Notes: a model not told the origin generated them from the letters alone. 64,000 nt of DNA from Francisella frigiditurris (GCF_001880225.1 NZ_CP009654.1:1615001-1679000); one strand, 5' to 3'; numbered from the stretch's first letter, positions 26,678 through 37,242 are shown. Program-made: numbers and translations.

Positions 26678-28216
26678 ATGGCTATAGAATTATCAAACTC
26701 AAAGAAACAACCTAGCCTTTTTACTGCTGTTGGAATTGGACTTGGATGCATGATAGGCAGTGGATGGCTATTTGCAGCATACTATGCAGCAAAATATGCT
26801 GGACCCTCAGCCTTTTTATCGTGGATAATAGGCGCTTCACTAGCTCTCATACTTGCACTACTTCTTGCAGAGATTGCTACTATTTATAAAGAAACAGCTC
26901 TTTTTGCAAGGCTATTAACTATTAGCCATAATAATAGAGATTTTGGCTTTGTAATAGCAATCTCCAACTGGTTAGGCTTGATAATAATTATACCATCTGA
27001 AGCTTCTGCAACAGTCCAATACTTAAGTGCCACTTTCCCAAACATCGAACACGTATTCTATTTTAATAATGAACTAACTATATTTGGATTGACAGCAATG
27101 TTCATCTTGATGGTACTATATGGATTAGTTAATTTTTGGGGAATTCGAGCTCTCGCAAAAGTTAACAATATTATAACTTTTTTCAAAATAGTAATTCCAA
27201 TTTTAACTGCTGCCATACTTATTTGGACATCATTCAATCCAGACAATTTTACCAAATATGGATTTGCGCCTATGGGTTATGATAAAGTAGTTGGAGCTGT
27301 CGTAGTTTGTGGTATCTTTTATGCATTCTATGGTTTTGGAATGGTTGCTACATTTGGAAGTGAGATAAAGAATCCTCAAAAAAATATTCCTATAGCTTTA
27401 GTTCTATCTGTTGTAATAAGCTTAGTTATATATTTATTACTCCAAGCTGCTTTTATTGGCGCTTTACCATCAGAAATGATTAGTAAAGGCTGGCAAAATC
27501 TAGATTTCACATCTCCTTTAGCTCAACTACTTATCCTACTTAATATCAACGTCTGGGCAATGATATTGTATGCTGATGCTGCAGTTAGTCCTTCTGGAGC
27601 AGGTATTTTATATCTTGGCTCAGGGACAAGGATGCTTAATGGAATGGCTATTGATAACCAAATGCCAAAGTTCTTCTCTAAAGTAAACCCTAACTTTAAC
27701 CTATCAAGAAGATCTTTAATTCTGTCTTTAGTAATTGCCTGCTCTATCCCTATATTCTTCAAAAACTGGCAAGATATAATGATAGTTGTAACTGTCTTCC
27801 AATTAATTTCTTGTGTAGCTATACCAGTTGCTTTTGCAAAACTACGATTAACAAAACAAGATCAAGATAAAAGACTATTTAAAATGCCTGCAGGCTCTAT
27901 ATTAAGCTTTTTCATGTTTATAATACTAAGTTACTTATTAGTTCAAGCTGGTGAAAAAGCATTATTATGGGGACTAATACTGCATATATTGTTTTTTATA
28001 ATTTATGTATTTAATTTCTATGGATTCAATCTACACAAAGCAAAACTCGCACTTTTTTCTTCATGGAGTATTTTTGCTTATATGACTCTAGTTTATATAT
28101 TTGGTATAGCTAATGATAAAGGGCTACTTGATAACTATGCAGGCACATTCATAATGATCGCTGTTTTCATTGCCACTTATATTTCATTACTACAACAAAA
28201 AGATTATAACAAATAA
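26678..28216 (+). CDS. APC-family amino acid permease
   Basis: A 512-aa membrane transporter with about 13-14 hydrophobic segments. The first segment has GIGLGCMIGSGWLFAAYYAA, the unwound substrate-binding GxG stretch of the APC superfamily. Later come FYAFYGFGMVATFGSEIKNP and SGAGILYLGSGTRM. It resembles the amino acid/polyamine branch, and the substrate cannot be read from sequence. AAAGTGGG precedes the ATG. It is eight bases upstream of hslR. Confidence 0.82.
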   Translation: MAIELSNSKKQPSLFTAVGIGLGCMIGSGWLFAAYYAAKYAGPSAFLSWIIGASLALILALLLAEIATIYKETALFARLLTISHNNRDFGFVIAISNWLGLIIIIPSEASATVQYLSATFPNIEHVFYFNNELTIFGLTAMFILMVLYGLVNFWGIRALAKVNNIITFFKIVIPILTAAILIWTSFNPDNFTKYGFAPMGYDKVVGAVVVCGIFYAFYGFGMVATFGSEIKNPQKNIPIALVLSVVISLVIYLLLQAAFIGALPSEMISKGWQNLDFTSPLAQLLILLNINVWAMILYADAAVSPSGAGILYLGSGTRMLNGMAIDNQMPKFFSKVNPNFNLSRRSLILSLVIACSIPIFFKNWQDIMIVVTVFQLISCVAIPVAFAKLRLTKQDQDKRLFKMPAGSILSFFMFIILSYLLVQAGEKALLWGLILHILFFIIYVFNFYGFNLHKAKLALFSSWSIFAYMTLVYIFGIANDKGLLDNYAGTFIMIAVFIATYISLLQQKDYNK

Positions 28217-28224
28217 TATTTCTT

Positions 28225-28590
28225 ATGAGTGTTCGCTTAGATAAATGGTTATGGGCTGCTAGATTTTATAAAACTCGCCAACTAGCTAAGAAAGCAATAG
28301 AAGGTGGAAAGGTTCATTTCCAAGGTCAAAAGACTAAAGTTAGCAAACTAGTTAATGTTGGTGATATGTCTGATATTCAACAGTCATTTATTAAAAAAAC
28401 AATAGAAGTCCTAGCCTTAGATGAAACTAGAAAATCCGCTGCTGAAGCTCAAAAACTCTATAAAGAAACTAGCGAAAGTATTATAAAAAGAGAAAAGGAA
28501 GCAGAATTAAGAAAACTTGCTAACACACACTTTTCTGAAAAGCCTAATAAAAAGCAAAGAAGAGAGATAATAGACTTTAAAAGACAGTAA
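28225..28590 (+). CDS. hslR: ribosome-associated heat shock protein Hsp15
   Basis: A 121-aa S4-domain protein. VRLDKWLWAARFYKTRQLAKKAIEGGKV is the S4 RNA-binding motif, and the C-terminal part is highly basic. Hsp15 binds 50S subunits that carry a nascent chain and helps recycle them after heat damage. It follows the permease by eight bases and runs convergently with a small membrane-protein gene. Confidence 0.92.
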   Translation: MSVRLDKWLWAARFYKTRQLAKKAIEGGKVHFQGQKTKVSKLVNVGDMSDIQQSFIKKTIEVLALDETRKSAAEAQKLYKETSESIIKREKEAELRKLANTHFSEKPNKKQRREIIDFKRQ

Positions 28591-28592
28591 AA

Positions 28593-28757
28593 TTAATCGC
28601 TAAATTTTTCTATAAGCTTAAGTGCAATATAAATAATTCCACTTATAATCAAAGAAATAATACAAACTTTTAAAGCTATTGGAAATAACTCTATAAAAAT
28701 AGTAACTATCGAAGTGATAATTAAAACCGCTACAAATATCGATAAGAACTTATCCAT
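28593..28757 (-). CDS. small two-helix membrane protein, 54 aa
   Basis: A short ORF with an excellent ribosome site (AAAGGAGAG, six bases before the ATG at 28757). It reads MDKFLSIFVAVLIITSIVT, then a short loop (ELFPIALK), a second hydrophobic helix (VCIISLIISGIIYIA) and a KFSD end. It lies 14 bases downstream of tyrS and was probably missed by length filters. No family recognised. Confidence 0.6.
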   Translation of the reverse strand: MDKFLSIFVAVLIITSIVTIFIELFPIALKVCIISLIISGIIYIALKLIEKFSD

Positions 28758-28771
28758 TTAACTCTCCTTTA

Positions 28772-29968
28772 TTATTTTAAAATAATCCTTGCGAACTTTC
28801 TTTTCCCAACTTGGAAAACATTATTAGTTTCCCTACCAAAAAGAAGTTTACTATCAGAAATTTTTTCACCATCTATTTTTACAGCACCTTGATTTATCAT
28901 ACGATTAGCCTCAGATGTACTTGCAACTAAACCAGCCTCTTTTAGCAGGTTTGAAATAGGTAGTTCCTCAGAAATTTCTAATTCTATAATATCTATATTA
29001 TCAGGAATTTGGTTTTTCTGAAATCTTTGTACAAAATCTTCATATGCTTTTTCAGCTTCTTCAGCAGAGTGAAACCTTTCAATTAGCTCTTTTGCTAATT
29101 CAATCTTTATATCTCTAGGATTAGCCCCAGAATCAACACTCTCTTTTAAACACTGAATATCTTCTAATGATTTAAAGCTAAGTAATTCATAATATCTCCA
29201 CATAAGATTATCAGATATTGACATTACTTTTCCAAAGATCTCTGTTGGCGGCTCTTCTATACCAATATAATTTTGACTAGATTTAGACATTTTCTTAACA
29301 CCATCTAAACCTTCAAGTAATGGCATAGTAATAATTATTTGCGACTCTTGACCTGCTTGCTTTTGAAGTTCTCTACCCATTAGAAGGTTAAACTTCTGAT
29401 CTGTACCACCAAGCTCAATGTCTGCATTCATCGCAACTGAATCATATCCTTGTACTAATGGATATAAAAACTCATGAATAGAAATTGACTGTCCAGACTT
29501 ATATCTTTTAGAAAAATCATCTCTCTCAAGCATTCTTGCAACAGTCTGTTTAGAAGCAAGCTTAATCATATCGCTCGCTGACATAGGGTTAAACCAATCA
29601 CCATTTCTACGTACAATCGTTTTCTCTTTATCTAAAATTTTAAAAACTTGTTTAGTATAAGTTTCTGCATTAATTGCAACATCTTGTGCAGATAGTGCTG
29701 GTCTTGTAGCATTTTTGCCAGTTGGATCACCTATTTGCGCAGTAAAATCACCTATTAAAAAATGGATTTCATGACCTAAATCTTGAAGTTGCTTCAATTT
29801 ATTTAACACAACTGTATGACCTAGATGAATATCTGGAGCTGTTGGATCACAACCAAACTTAACTATTAATGGTCTACCCTTTTTTAGCTTTTCTATAAGC
29901 TCTTGTTCAATAAGTACCTCATCAGTACCTCTTTTAATTATTTCTAAAGTTTCATTTATAGAAATCAT
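28772..29968 (-). CDS. tyrS: tyrosyl-tRNA synthetase
   Basis: A 398-aa class I aminoacyl-tRNA synthetase. [16 protein letters not shown] contains the HIGH motif (HLGH), and [14 protein letters not shown] carries the KMSKS loop. The C-terminal S4 domain ([22 protein letters not shown]) binds tRNA. This is the TyrZ-type form with the spacing typical of many Gram-negative bacteria. The gene is divergent from lplA. Confidence 0.97.
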   Translation of the reverse strand: MISINETLEIIKRGTDEVLIEQELIEKLKKGRPLIVKFGCDPTAPDIHLGHTVVLNKLKQLQDLGHEIHFLIGDFTAQIGDPTGKNATRPALSAQDVAINAETYTKQVFKILDKEKTIVRRNGDWFNPMSASDMIKLASKQTVARMLERDDFSKRYKSGQSISIHEFLYPLVQGYDSVAMNADIELGGTDQKFNLLMGRELQKQAGQESQIIITMPLLEGLDGVKKMSKSSQNYIGIEEPPTEIFGKVMSISDNLMWRYYELLSFKSLEDIQCLKESVDSGANPRDIKIELAKELIERFHSAEEAEKAYEDFVQRFQKNQIPDNIDIIELEISEELPISNLLKEAGLVASTSEANRMINQGAVKIDGEKISDSKLLFGRETNNVFQVGKRKFARIILK

Positions 29969-30003
29969 TTATTTATAAATTCTTATATGCTTCTAAAGGG
30001 CTG

Positions 30004-30033
30004 ATTATAACATTAAAACAAGGTTTTTTTAAA
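30004..30033 (-). promoter_or_regulatory. candidate tyrS promoter
   Basis: On the minus strand a perfect -10 TATAAT (30009-30004), preceded by TG, pairs with TTTAAA (30033-30028) at an 18-nt spacing. This would start transcription about 30 bases before tyrS. Confidence 0.4.
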
Positions 30034-30144
30034 TTTATACTTATATTCATACTTATTTTGACTTAAATATTTAAAAAGTATTTTTATACTTTTAAAGAAA
30101 ATCTTATACTATCAAAAGAAATTATAATCTGTTTTATTTAGTTA

Positions 30145-31038
30145 ATGAAAATTTACCTTTCTCAAAGTAATAATCCTTATTTTAATTTAGCCTTAGAAAA
30201 TTGGCTTTTTTTAGAAGCTTTAGAATCTGATAAGATTTTGTTTCTTTGGCAAAATAATCCTTGTGTTGTTATTGGTCGAGCACAAAACCCTTGGCAAGAA
30301 TGTTACTTAAAAGCAATGCTGAAAGATAACATTCCCGTTATTCGTCGCCAAAGTGGTGGTGGGACCGTTTTTCATGATATGGGTAATCTTAACTATACAA
30401 TCTTATCCCCAAAAAAAGATCATAATGTGAAAGAGAACCTAGAATTAATATGTAATGTTATAAGAAAAATTGGTATAGATATCTATCCAAATTGTAGAAA
30501 TGACATTGTGACTGACTTTCAAGATTTTACCTATAAAGTCTCTGGTAGCGCCTTTAGGGAAAAAAGAGATAGAGCATTTCATCATGGAACTTTACTTATT
30601 AAAACCAACACTAACAAGCTATATAAATATTTACATCAACCCATTGATAAAACTCTAGATGCTAAAGGAGTTAAATCACATCGCTCAAAAGTGTTAAATT
30701 TAAATACAATCAAAGAAGATCTATCTCCGAATGATGTAATAAGAGCTTTTTTAACCTATTTCAAAAGCTCTAGTATAAGCTTTATTGGTGAAAGAACTCC
30801 TTTAAATAATAGAGATCTAATAATAAATGAGGCAAAAAACCTAAGAAGTTGGGACTGGACTTATGGTAAGACTCTCCCATTCACAAAAACTTATTCTGAA
30901 AATGATCACAATATCACAATAGAAGTTAAATCAGGGTTAATAGATAAAATAGATTCTCTAGATGTTTCATCAAAAAAAATACCTTTTTCTCAAGAACTAA
31001 CTTCTTCTGATATCAATAAATATCTTCTTAAAAACTAA
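30145..31038 (+). CDS. lplA: lipoate-protein ligase A
   Basis: A 297-aa ligase of the BPL/LplA/LipB fold. RRQSGGGTVFHDMGNLNYT is the lipoate-loop signature, and YKVSGSAFREKRDRAFHHGT holds the catalytic lysine. Residues after about 240 look like a reduced C-terminal accessory domain. It attaches lipoate to the E2 subunits of 2-oxoacid dehydrogenases and GcvH. It is somewhat shorter than the E. coli enzyme (338 aa). Confidence 0.9.
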   Translation: MKIYLSQSNNPYFNLALENWLFLEALESDKILFLWQNNPCVVIGRAQNPWQECYLKAMLKDNIPVIRRQSGGGTVFHDMGNLNYTILSPKKDHNVKENLELICNVIRKIGIDIYPNCRNDIVTDFQDFTYKVSGSAFREKRDRAFHHGTLLIKTNTNKLYKYLHQPIDKTLDAKGVKSHRSKVLNLNTIKEDLSPNDVIRAFLTYFKSSSISFIGERTPLNNRDLIINEAKNLRSWDWTYGKTLPFTKTYSENDHNITIEVKSGLIDKIDSLDVSSKKIPFSQELTSSDINKYLLKN

Positions 31039-31129
31039 TATATTCATAGCTTTTGCTAACATTAGTCTAATAGAAAAATTTATTAAACAATGCTAAAATC
31101 CACTATAGATTTAGAACATGGAAAAGCTG

Positions 31130-32638
31130 ATGATTAAAAGAAGCCTACTTGCAATTCTAACCTTAGTTTCAATAGGAAATGCTGAAGTTACAAAATCAGT
31201 CACATGGAATGTAAGTGATGCTCAAAATGCCTATGTTAAAGATTTTATATGTAATGATGCTATTAATGCTGATGACTGCTCAACTAATAAAAATAATTTA
31301 AAAGAATTAACAGGAATTGATCTAAACAAGATTCCTTTTGGAAGTTCAGATATTAAAGAAATTGAGCTCAATGAAATATCCTACACAACAGACAATGAAT
31401 TTCCTAGTACTGGGAAAATAACATCTAAGGTTTCTGGACTATTGATGCTTCCTGATACCAAATCCCCTAAAGGCGTGGTTTTATATTATCACCCAACAGT
31501 TTTTGATAATTCTGGAGTTCCATCAAACTTAGATCCTAAAAATAAAGATGCTTTTATGTTTGATACTATATATGCTTCTATATACGCATCTCAAGGATAT
31601 ATAGTAGTCGCACCAGATTATATTGGTCAAGGAGATGATTATTCCAATCCTCATCCGTACGTTTTATATCCTAAACAATCTGTAAATACAGCCGTTGACT
31701 TATTAAATGATGTTGCAGGAACTATAAAAGAAAAATATAAATTAGGTGATAATGAAAAATTAAATCTACATGCTACTGGATACTCAGAGGGCGCTAGTTA
31801 TGCAATATGGACAGCAAAATGCTTACAGTCATCTTATAGTTGTTATCACTATGTTAACCCACTTAATAATTTATATAGATTAAGAGCTGTTGCTGGGATG
31901 AGTGGTGCTTATAATATTAGTAATGTCACTCTTAATTTCCTAGAAGATAATAATGATTCTGATGAATATAAACTACAAAGCAAACTAGTAACTACTCTAT
32001 TAAAACCAGCTCTTGCTGCAAATACTTTGGTAAGCTATCTGTATTATGGAAATGAAGACAGTTCATTAAACGCTAAAGACTTTGATAAAGGCTTCTTTGA
32101 TATGAAGTGTTCAACTCTGCCTCAAGATAACTGTAATATAGGATATGAAAATCTTAATCTGCGAAATGTCTTTCTGCAAAAACATGTTGAGGATGAAAAA
32201 GTTGTAGGTGCTATTTTCAGTAGTGCGATGTATAAAAAATTCCCTAATCAAGAGTCAGCTTCTCATTATGCCATCCCTACAGGAAATAACTCTATATTAG
32301 ACCTAATAAGCGAGAAAGTTTTTGATAATCAATTACTATTACAAGCAATGCAAGATGCAAATATAGATGATTTTGGATCAGAAACTAGAACTCCTACATA
32401 TTTATTCACCTTTAAAGAAGATTCTATAGTGACAAAGCTTAATTACGATAAATTCATGAAAAATGCTAATGCTATCGTAGATGGGTATGTATTTGATAAT
32501 GATAAAATAATTAGAAACAGTATGGGCGGTTTCCCTATAAAACTTGATATCAACAAAGTTGATCACTTAACTGGTGAAATTTATGCTAACCTATTCACCT
32601 ATAATTATATTAATGACCTAAATAAAGCTTATTTATAA
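31130..32638 (+). CDS. exported alpha/beta-hydrolase-like protein
   Basis: A 502-aa protein with a signal peptide (MIKRSLLAILTLVSIGNA). The fold is suggested by GVVLYYHPTVFDN, SQGYIVVAPDYIGQGDDY and the nucleophile elbow GYSEGASY (G-x-S-x-G). A C-terminal DHLTGE could supply the histidine. The pattern resembles secretory lipases and esterases; substrate unknown. The start at 31130 has GGAAAAG upstream; an ATG at 31118 adds four residues. It is seven bases upstream of tcdA. Confidence 0.7.
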   Translation: MIKRSLLAILTLVSIGNAEVTKSVTWNVSDAQNAYVKDFICNDAINADDCSTNKNNLKELTGIDLNKIPFGSSDIKEIELNEISYTTDNEFPSTGKITSKVSGLLMLPDTKSPKGVVLYYHPTVFDNSGVPSNLDPKNKDAFMFDTIYASIYASQGYIVVAPDYIGQGDDYSNPHPYVLYPKQSVNTAVDLLNDVAGTIKEKYKLGDNEKLNLHATGYSEGASYAIWTAKCLQSSYSCYHYVNPLNNLYRLRAVAGMSGAYNISNVTLNFLEDNNDSDEYKLQSKLVTTLLKPALAANTLVSYLYYGNEDSSLNAKDFDKGFFDMKCSTLPQDNCNIGYENLNLRNVFLQKHVEDEKVVGAIFSSAMYKKFPNQESASHYAIPTGNNSILDLISEKVFDNQLLLQAMQDANIDDFGSETRTPTYLFTFKEDSIVTKLNYDKFMKNANAIVDGYVFDNDKIIRNSMGGFPIKLDINKVDHLTGEIYANLFTYNYINDLNKAYL

Positions 32639-32644
32639 AACATC

Positions 32645-33385
32645 ATGATAAAAGCAATCACTGAAAGAACATCTATTTTAGTAAATGAAATTGGAATTCA
32701 AAAATTAGAACAATCTCATATTTTCTTAGCTGGGGTTGGAGGAGTCGGCTCTTTTGTTGCTGAAGCTATTGCTCGTGCAGGAATTGGTAATATAACAATT
32801 ATAGATATGGATACTGTTGACCCATCTAACATTAATAGACAACTAGTAGCTTTACATAGCACCATAGGCAAACCTAAAATTGAAGTTATGAAACAACGAA
32901 TTTTAGATATCAATCCTAATTGTAATGTTGATGCTAGACAAACATTTATAAATCCTGAGAATATTCATCAAATCCTTACAGAAAAAAAATATGACTATGT
33001 TATTGATGCTATAGATACTCTAAATGCTAAAGTTAATTTAGTGAAAACCTCCCACGAACTTGGAATAAGAACTATATCTAGCATGGGCGCTGGAGGTAGA
33101 ACTGATCCCACTAAAATCAAAATAGCAGATATTTATAAAACTCATGAGTGTGGACTTGCTAGAGCTATGAGAAGTCGATTAAAGCGTTTAAATGTAAAAA
33201 AAGGAATTACAACCGTATTCTCTACTGAGCCAGGAATAGCACCATTACCTCCTAAAGAATCAGAGAATACCGAATTCCGAGCTAGAGCTACAAATGGGAC
33301 TCTTAGTTATATGCCATCAATATTTGGTCTAACTATCGCAGGAATAGTCATTAAAGATATTATTGGTAATGAGTTTAATAAATAG
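32645..33385 (+). CDS. tcdA: tRNA threonylcarbamoyladenosine dehydratase
   Basis: A 246-aa E1-like protein of the ThiF/MoeB family, TcdA (CsdL) branch. HIFLAGVGGVGSFVAEAIARAG is the ATP-binding loop, ITIIDMDTVDPSNINRQLVA the adenylation motif, and DYVIDAIDTLNAK and TISSMGAGGRTDPT are typical of TcdA. It cyclises t6A to ct6A at position 37 of ANN-decoding tRNAs. No csdE or csdA gene is nearby. Confidence 0.92.
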   Translation: MIKAITERTSILVNEIGIQKLEQSHIFLAGVGGVGSFVAEAIARAGIGNITIIDMDTVDPSNINRQLVALHSTIGKPKIEVMKQRILDINPNCNVDARQTFINPENIHQILTEKKYDYVIDAIDTLNAKVNLVKTSHELGIRTISSMGAGGRTDPTKIKIADIYKTHECGLARAMRSRLKRLNVKKGITTVFSTEPGIAPLPPKESENTEFRARATNGTLSYMPSIFGLTIAGIVIKDIIGNEFNK

Positions 33386-33474
33386 CATTTATTAATAATT
33401 TCTGCAGTAAAAATTATTGTTATCTTACTCCTCTCAAAGTATAAATTAATAATACAAACTTAATTATCAATGTT

Positions 33475-34170
33475 ATGAAAGGAAAATTTTTAGCTTTTAT
33501 CATAGCTATATTCATGCTATCAGCTTGTACTAATTCTACAGAACAAAAACCAGAGCCCCAAAATGTTGGAAAGGATTCTAAACAATATGCATATCACACG
33601 AAGAATATTGATATTCCTTATGTTTATGGCATAACAAATATGGCCTATGCTTTATGTTCAAAGAGTTCTTGTACGCTTGCTAAAGATGGCGGATCTGCTA
33701 AATGCCAATGTGAAGTATTTGATGATAAGAGTGGTTGGAAATCTTTTTCTTTCTCGCCTACTAATTATGTGTCAGCAAGTCCAACATATAATTCAGATGG
33801 AAGCTTACAAACGGTTCAGTCAAATTATTCAATGGCAAATATAAGTGATTTTACTAAAACTCCTAATAATGCTTGTAAATATGATTCACCTGAGCCATGG
33901 GCTAACTGTTATGGTGTTCGTTGCCAAGTTGAGAAAATTAAAGTCAATGGAGAAGAAAAAACCATAGCCACTTGCCAATGCCCTGTAATTAAAAGTAAAA
34001 ACTTCCTTGTTGGTACTGATGATAAAAATGCATGTAACCTTAAAGGAGATAAAATCTGGTCAGGCATTACTGTGAAAACATTAAAATCATACGGTGGTGA
34101 TCCAACAAAATCACTTTACCAGGAAGTTTATCCCGACTCTCCACCGTCTAAAGCTTCTTTAACTAAGTAA
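33475..34170 (+). CDS. cysteine-rich lipoprotein with an internal repeat
   Basis: A 231-aa lipoprotein with lipobox L-S-A-C at residue 18. The mature part contains two copies of a C-x4-C ... C-x-C unit. The first is ALCSKSSC...KCQC (about residues 60-80), the second NCYGVRC...TCQC (about 145-170), each followed by an aromatic-rich stretch. The evenly placed cysteines suggest disulfides in the periplasm. No named family recognised. Confidence 0.6.
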   Translation: MKGKFLAFIIAIFMLSACTNSTEQKPEPQNVGKDSKQYAYHTKNIDIPYVYGITNMAYALCSKSSCTLAKDGGSAKCQCEVFDDKSGWKSFSFSPTNYVSASPTYNSDGSLQTVQSNYSMANISDFTKTPNNACKYDSPEPWANCYGVRCQVEKIKVNGEEKTIATCQCPVIKSKNFLVGTDDKNACNLKGDKIWSGITVKTLKSYGGDPTKSLYQEVYPDSPPSKASLTK

Positions 34171-34267
34171 AAATCTAATTAATATTACTAATCTGGTGTA
34201 CTTTGTAGACATCTTACTTTTAATAACTTAACCTTAATTTATAAATATAATCATTTATAAGGTAAGG

Positions 34268-34840
34268 ATGAGAATATCAAACTTATTAAAAATTTGTTTC
34301 GTACTGTGTCTAACTACTCTAATTTTAAGTTGCTCAAAACAAGCTCTTATAGATCCTGAAGTTGATGTTTGTGATATCTTAAAAGAAAATCCCAAATGGT
34401 CAAAATCTCTAAAAGAAGCTCAAACTAAATATAATCTTCCACCTCAATTTGCTATGGCCATAATTTACCAAGAGTCTAAATTTATTGGAACAGCTAAAAG
34501 CAAATCATCGTCTGCTTACGGTTATGCCCAAGCGATAGATGGAACATGGAAAGTTTTCCAAGATGAAGTTAACTCAAGTGCTAAAAGAGACAACTTTAAT
34601 GATAGTGTACAGTTTATAGGTTGGTATATGTCTGATCTATCAAAAAGATTAAAGTTAAATATGACAGATAGCTATAATCTATATATGGCTTATATGCTTG
34701 GACAAACTGGATATAAACGCTATAAAGCTGGAACTTATGCAAATAAAGAAGTAGTTCGTAAAAATGAGTCTATTGCTTCTAAGGTAAAAGCTCGCGCCGA
34801 CCTATATAATAAACAGTTTAAAAATTGTAAAATTAAATAG
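34268..34840 (+). CDS. lytic transglycosylase-like (SLT) lipoprotein, copy 1
   Basis: A 190-aa lipoprotein (lipobox ILSC, Cys about residue 22). The SLT fold is indicated by QFAMAIIYQESKFIG with the likely catalytic Glu, SSSAYGYAQAIDGTW, and a tyrosine-rich NLYMAYMLGQTGY. It would cleave peptidoglycan glycan strands in the periplasm. It is related to the protein at 41435-42061, which has the same VCDI / ESSF / SAYGYAQ / FIGWY pattern. Confidence 0.8.
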   Translation: MRISNLLKICFVLCLTTLILSCSKQALIDPEVDVCDILKENPKWSKSLKEAQTKYNLPPQFAMAIIYQESKFIGTAKSKSSSAYGYAQAIDGTWKVFQDEVNSSAKRDNFNDSVQFIGWYMSDLSKRLKLNMTDSYNLYMAYMLGQTGYKRYKAGTYANKEVVRKNESIASKVKARADLYNKQFKNCKIK

Positions 34841-34849
34841 TTTTTAGAA

Positions 34850-35485
34850 TTAGAATCTATAAGCCAAAGTTGTCATAACTTTCGACTGCAATTTCATAAC
34901 TATCTTTATAGGAAATGGTAAATTAACTCCACCAGCTTTTTCAGCCTCTACAGCATGTTCCGCCTCATCTATATACATTTGTTTTAAGATTTCACGAGAG
35001 CGATTATCATTTACTGGTAAAGATTTTAAATGAGAGTCTAAATGCTTCATCACCTGTTTTTCTGTTTCAATAACAAATCCATAGCTTAGTTTATCACTAA
35101 TACTACCAGCCACAGCACCTATACCAAAAGAGCTCCAGTACCAAAAAGGATTTAAAAGACTTGGTTTAGAATCTAATTCATTTAATCTTGAGTCACACCA
35201 TGCTAAATGATTATACTCTTCCTCAGCAGCTTGATATAGATGTTCTTTAGTTTGCTCTGATTTAGCAACTACAGCTTGTCCACGATAAAGAGCTTGAGCA
35301 CACACCTCACCAGTATAGTCAACTCTCATTAGCCCAGCTGAGTGCTTTTTATCACTTTCTGACATATTTCCATCGGCTATAGCTAACGAAGGAGAATCCT
35401 TAGAAGGATGTAGTGGAGCTTTAGTAAGCTTCACATAAGTATCAATCTCTTCTAAAACTCTATCTAAAAATGATAAACGTCTCAA
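34850..35485 (-). CDS. coq7: ubiquinone hydroxylase Coq7-type di-iron oxygenase
   Basis: A 211-aa ferritin-like di-iron protein. Metal ligands are visible in RVDYTGEVCAQALYRGQA (first Glu), EEYNHLAWC (E-x-x-H) and DEAEHAVEAEKAG (second E-x-x-H). It hydroxylates C6 of the demethoxyubiquinone ring. It follows rpoD by 20 bases on the same strand and may be cotranscribed with it. Confidence 0.9.
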   Translation of the reverse strand: MRRLSFLDRVLEEIDTYVKLTKAPLHPSKDSPSLAIADGNMSESDKKHSAGLMRVDYTGEVCAQALYRGQAVVAKSEQTKEHLYQAAEEEYNHLAWCDSRLNELDSKPSLLNPFWYWSSFGIGAVAGSISDKLSYGFVIETEKQVMKHLDSHLKSLPVNDNRSREILKQMYIDEAEHAVEAEKAGGVNLPFPIKIVMKLQSKVMTTLAYRF

Positions 35486-35505
35486 AATATAAACCTCTAA
35501 ATTTA

Positions 35506-37242
35506 TTATAAGAAAGTTTTTAGGAAAGCAGATCTTGATGGGTGCTTTAATTTTCTTAAAGCTTTTGCTTCAATCTGTCTTATTCTTTCTCTAGTTACAT
35601 TAAATTGCTTACCAACTTCCTCTAAAGTGTGATCTGTATTCATACCAATACCAAATCTCATCATAAGAACTTTAGCTTCTCTTTCTGTAAGTCCAGTTTC
35701 TATAAGCTCTTTTATTGCTTCTCTTAGGTTTTCTAAATTAGCTGCTTCTATTGGTGAATAATTATTCTTATCTTCAATAAAATCTCCAACTGTAGAATCT
35801 TCATCATCGCCAATAGGGTTTTCCATAGAAATAGGGGTATGAGAAATATTAAGGATCTTTTTAAGTTTATCCTTAGTCATATTAGGAGTATATTCAATTA
35901 TTTCCTCTTCTGTCGCTTCTCTACCCTTTTCCTGTAAAATCTGTCTCTTAATCCTATTAACTTTATTAATAGTTTCTATCATATGAACGGGTACACGAAT
36001 AGTCCTAGCTTGATCAGCAATAGAACGAGTAATTGCTTGTCTAATCCACCATGTCGCATAAGTTGAAAATTTAAACCCTTTTCTATAGTCAAATTTATCA
36101 ACTGCTTTCATTAAACCAATATTACCCTCTTGGATAATATCTAAGAAATGAAGTCCTCTATTTGTATATTTCTTAGCCTCTGAAACCACAAGACGTAAGT
36201 TAGCTTCGATCATTTCTTTTTTAGCTTGTGTAATCTTGGCTTCACTTTTAGAAATTTGAATATTAACATTTTTAAGCTCTTCAATATCCATCATAGTAAG
36301 CTTTTGAAACTGATTAATCTGTTTTGTTAAAACTTCAATTTCTCTTAACATATTGTCATTAAATCTATATTTAGATGAAACTGATTTTAACCAGTTTGTA
36401 TCACCTATAACATACATATCTAAGAACTCTTGTCTTGGCATTTTTGCTCTTTCAACACAGATTCTTAGAATCTTTCTTTCATACTCTTTTACTTTTGAAT
36501 ATGGAAGTCTTATATAATCAACTAATTTTTGTAAGTGTGAGCTTGAAAGTCTAATACTATCAAACTCTTTAAGAATTTTATTATAAATAGTTTTACCACT
36601 TTTTTTAGACTCATATTCATTAAAACTATCTTCTAAATTAGTAAAAAATTCATATGCTCTTTTTGTATCTATTTTTTCATCATGATCATCTTCTGCTGTA
36701 GACTCTTCAGTATCCGTATCATCTGTGAATCCTGCCATTATCTCTGAAAATCTAACATACTTACAAACATCTTCGTCTTCTATATCCTGAGAGTTCATAT
36801 ACTCTATAGCATTTTCTTCTAACTCTCTAAATCTTTCTAAATAAGTTTTGATAACTATTGGATATTTAAGAATAGTATTAAAAACCTCTGTAGTTCCCTC
36901 TTCAATTCTAACGGCGATCTCTGTCTCACCTTTTTTTGTTAAAAGATCAACGACTCCCATTTCTCTCATATACATTCTTATAGGATCAGAAGTTTTACCA
37001 CTTAAATCATCAAGATTAGCTTCACTTACTTTTCTCTCATCTTCTTCATGTATTTCTGGAGTTTTATCATACACTTCAATGCCAGCATCTACTAAGATTG
37101 CTTCTATTTCTTCATATACTTTAGGATCATCAGATACATCACCTGGCAAAGCATCTAAAATATCAGCTCGGGTTAAATAGCCTCTTTCTTTACCATCAAT
37201 GATTAAATCTTTTAAATCCGATATCAAATCTTCTTTAGTCAT
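35506..37242 (-). CDS. rpoD: RNA polymerase primary sigma factor RpoD
   Basis: A 578-aa sigma-70. Region 1.1 is at the N-terminus, [17 protein letters not shown] is region 1.2, [18 protein letters not shown] with [17 protein letters not shown] forms regions 2.1-2.4, and [20 protein letters not shown] is the region 4.2 helix-turn-helix. An acidic, variable insert lies between 1.2 and 2. It follows dnaG and yqeY in the conserved macromolecular-synthesis arrangement. Confidence 0.98.
   Translation of the reverse strand: MTKEDLISDLKDLIIDGKERGYLTRADILDALPGDVSDDPKVYEEIEAILVDAGIEVYDKTPEIHEEDERKVSEANLDDLSGKTSDPIRMYMREMGVVDLLTKKGETEIAVRIEEGTTEVFNTILKYPIVIKTYLERFRELEENAIEYMNSQDIEDEDVCKYVRFSEIMAGFTDDTDTEESTAEDDHDEKIDTKRAYEFFTNLEDSFNEYESKKSGKTIYNKILKEFDSIRLSSSHLQKLVDYIRLPYSKVKEYERKILRICVERAKMPRQEFLDMYVIGDTNWLKSVSSKYRFNDNMLREIEVLTKQINQFQKLTMMDIEELKNVNIQISKSEAKITQAKKEMIEANLRLVVSEAKKYTNRGLHFLDIIQEGNIGLMKAVDKFDYRKGFKFSTYATWWIRQAITRSIADQARTIRVPVHMIETINKVNRIKRQILQEKGREATEEEIIEYTPNMTKDKLKKILNISHTPISMENPIGDDEDSTVGDFIEDKNNYSPIEAANLENLREAIKELIETGLTEREAKVLMMRFGIGMNTDHTLEEVGKQFNVTRERIRQIEAKALRKLKHPSRSAFLKTFL

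Noticed and set aside
30058-30090. TTGACT with TATACT as an lplA promoter
   Set aside because: The spacing is 21 bp, too long for a sigma-70 promoter.
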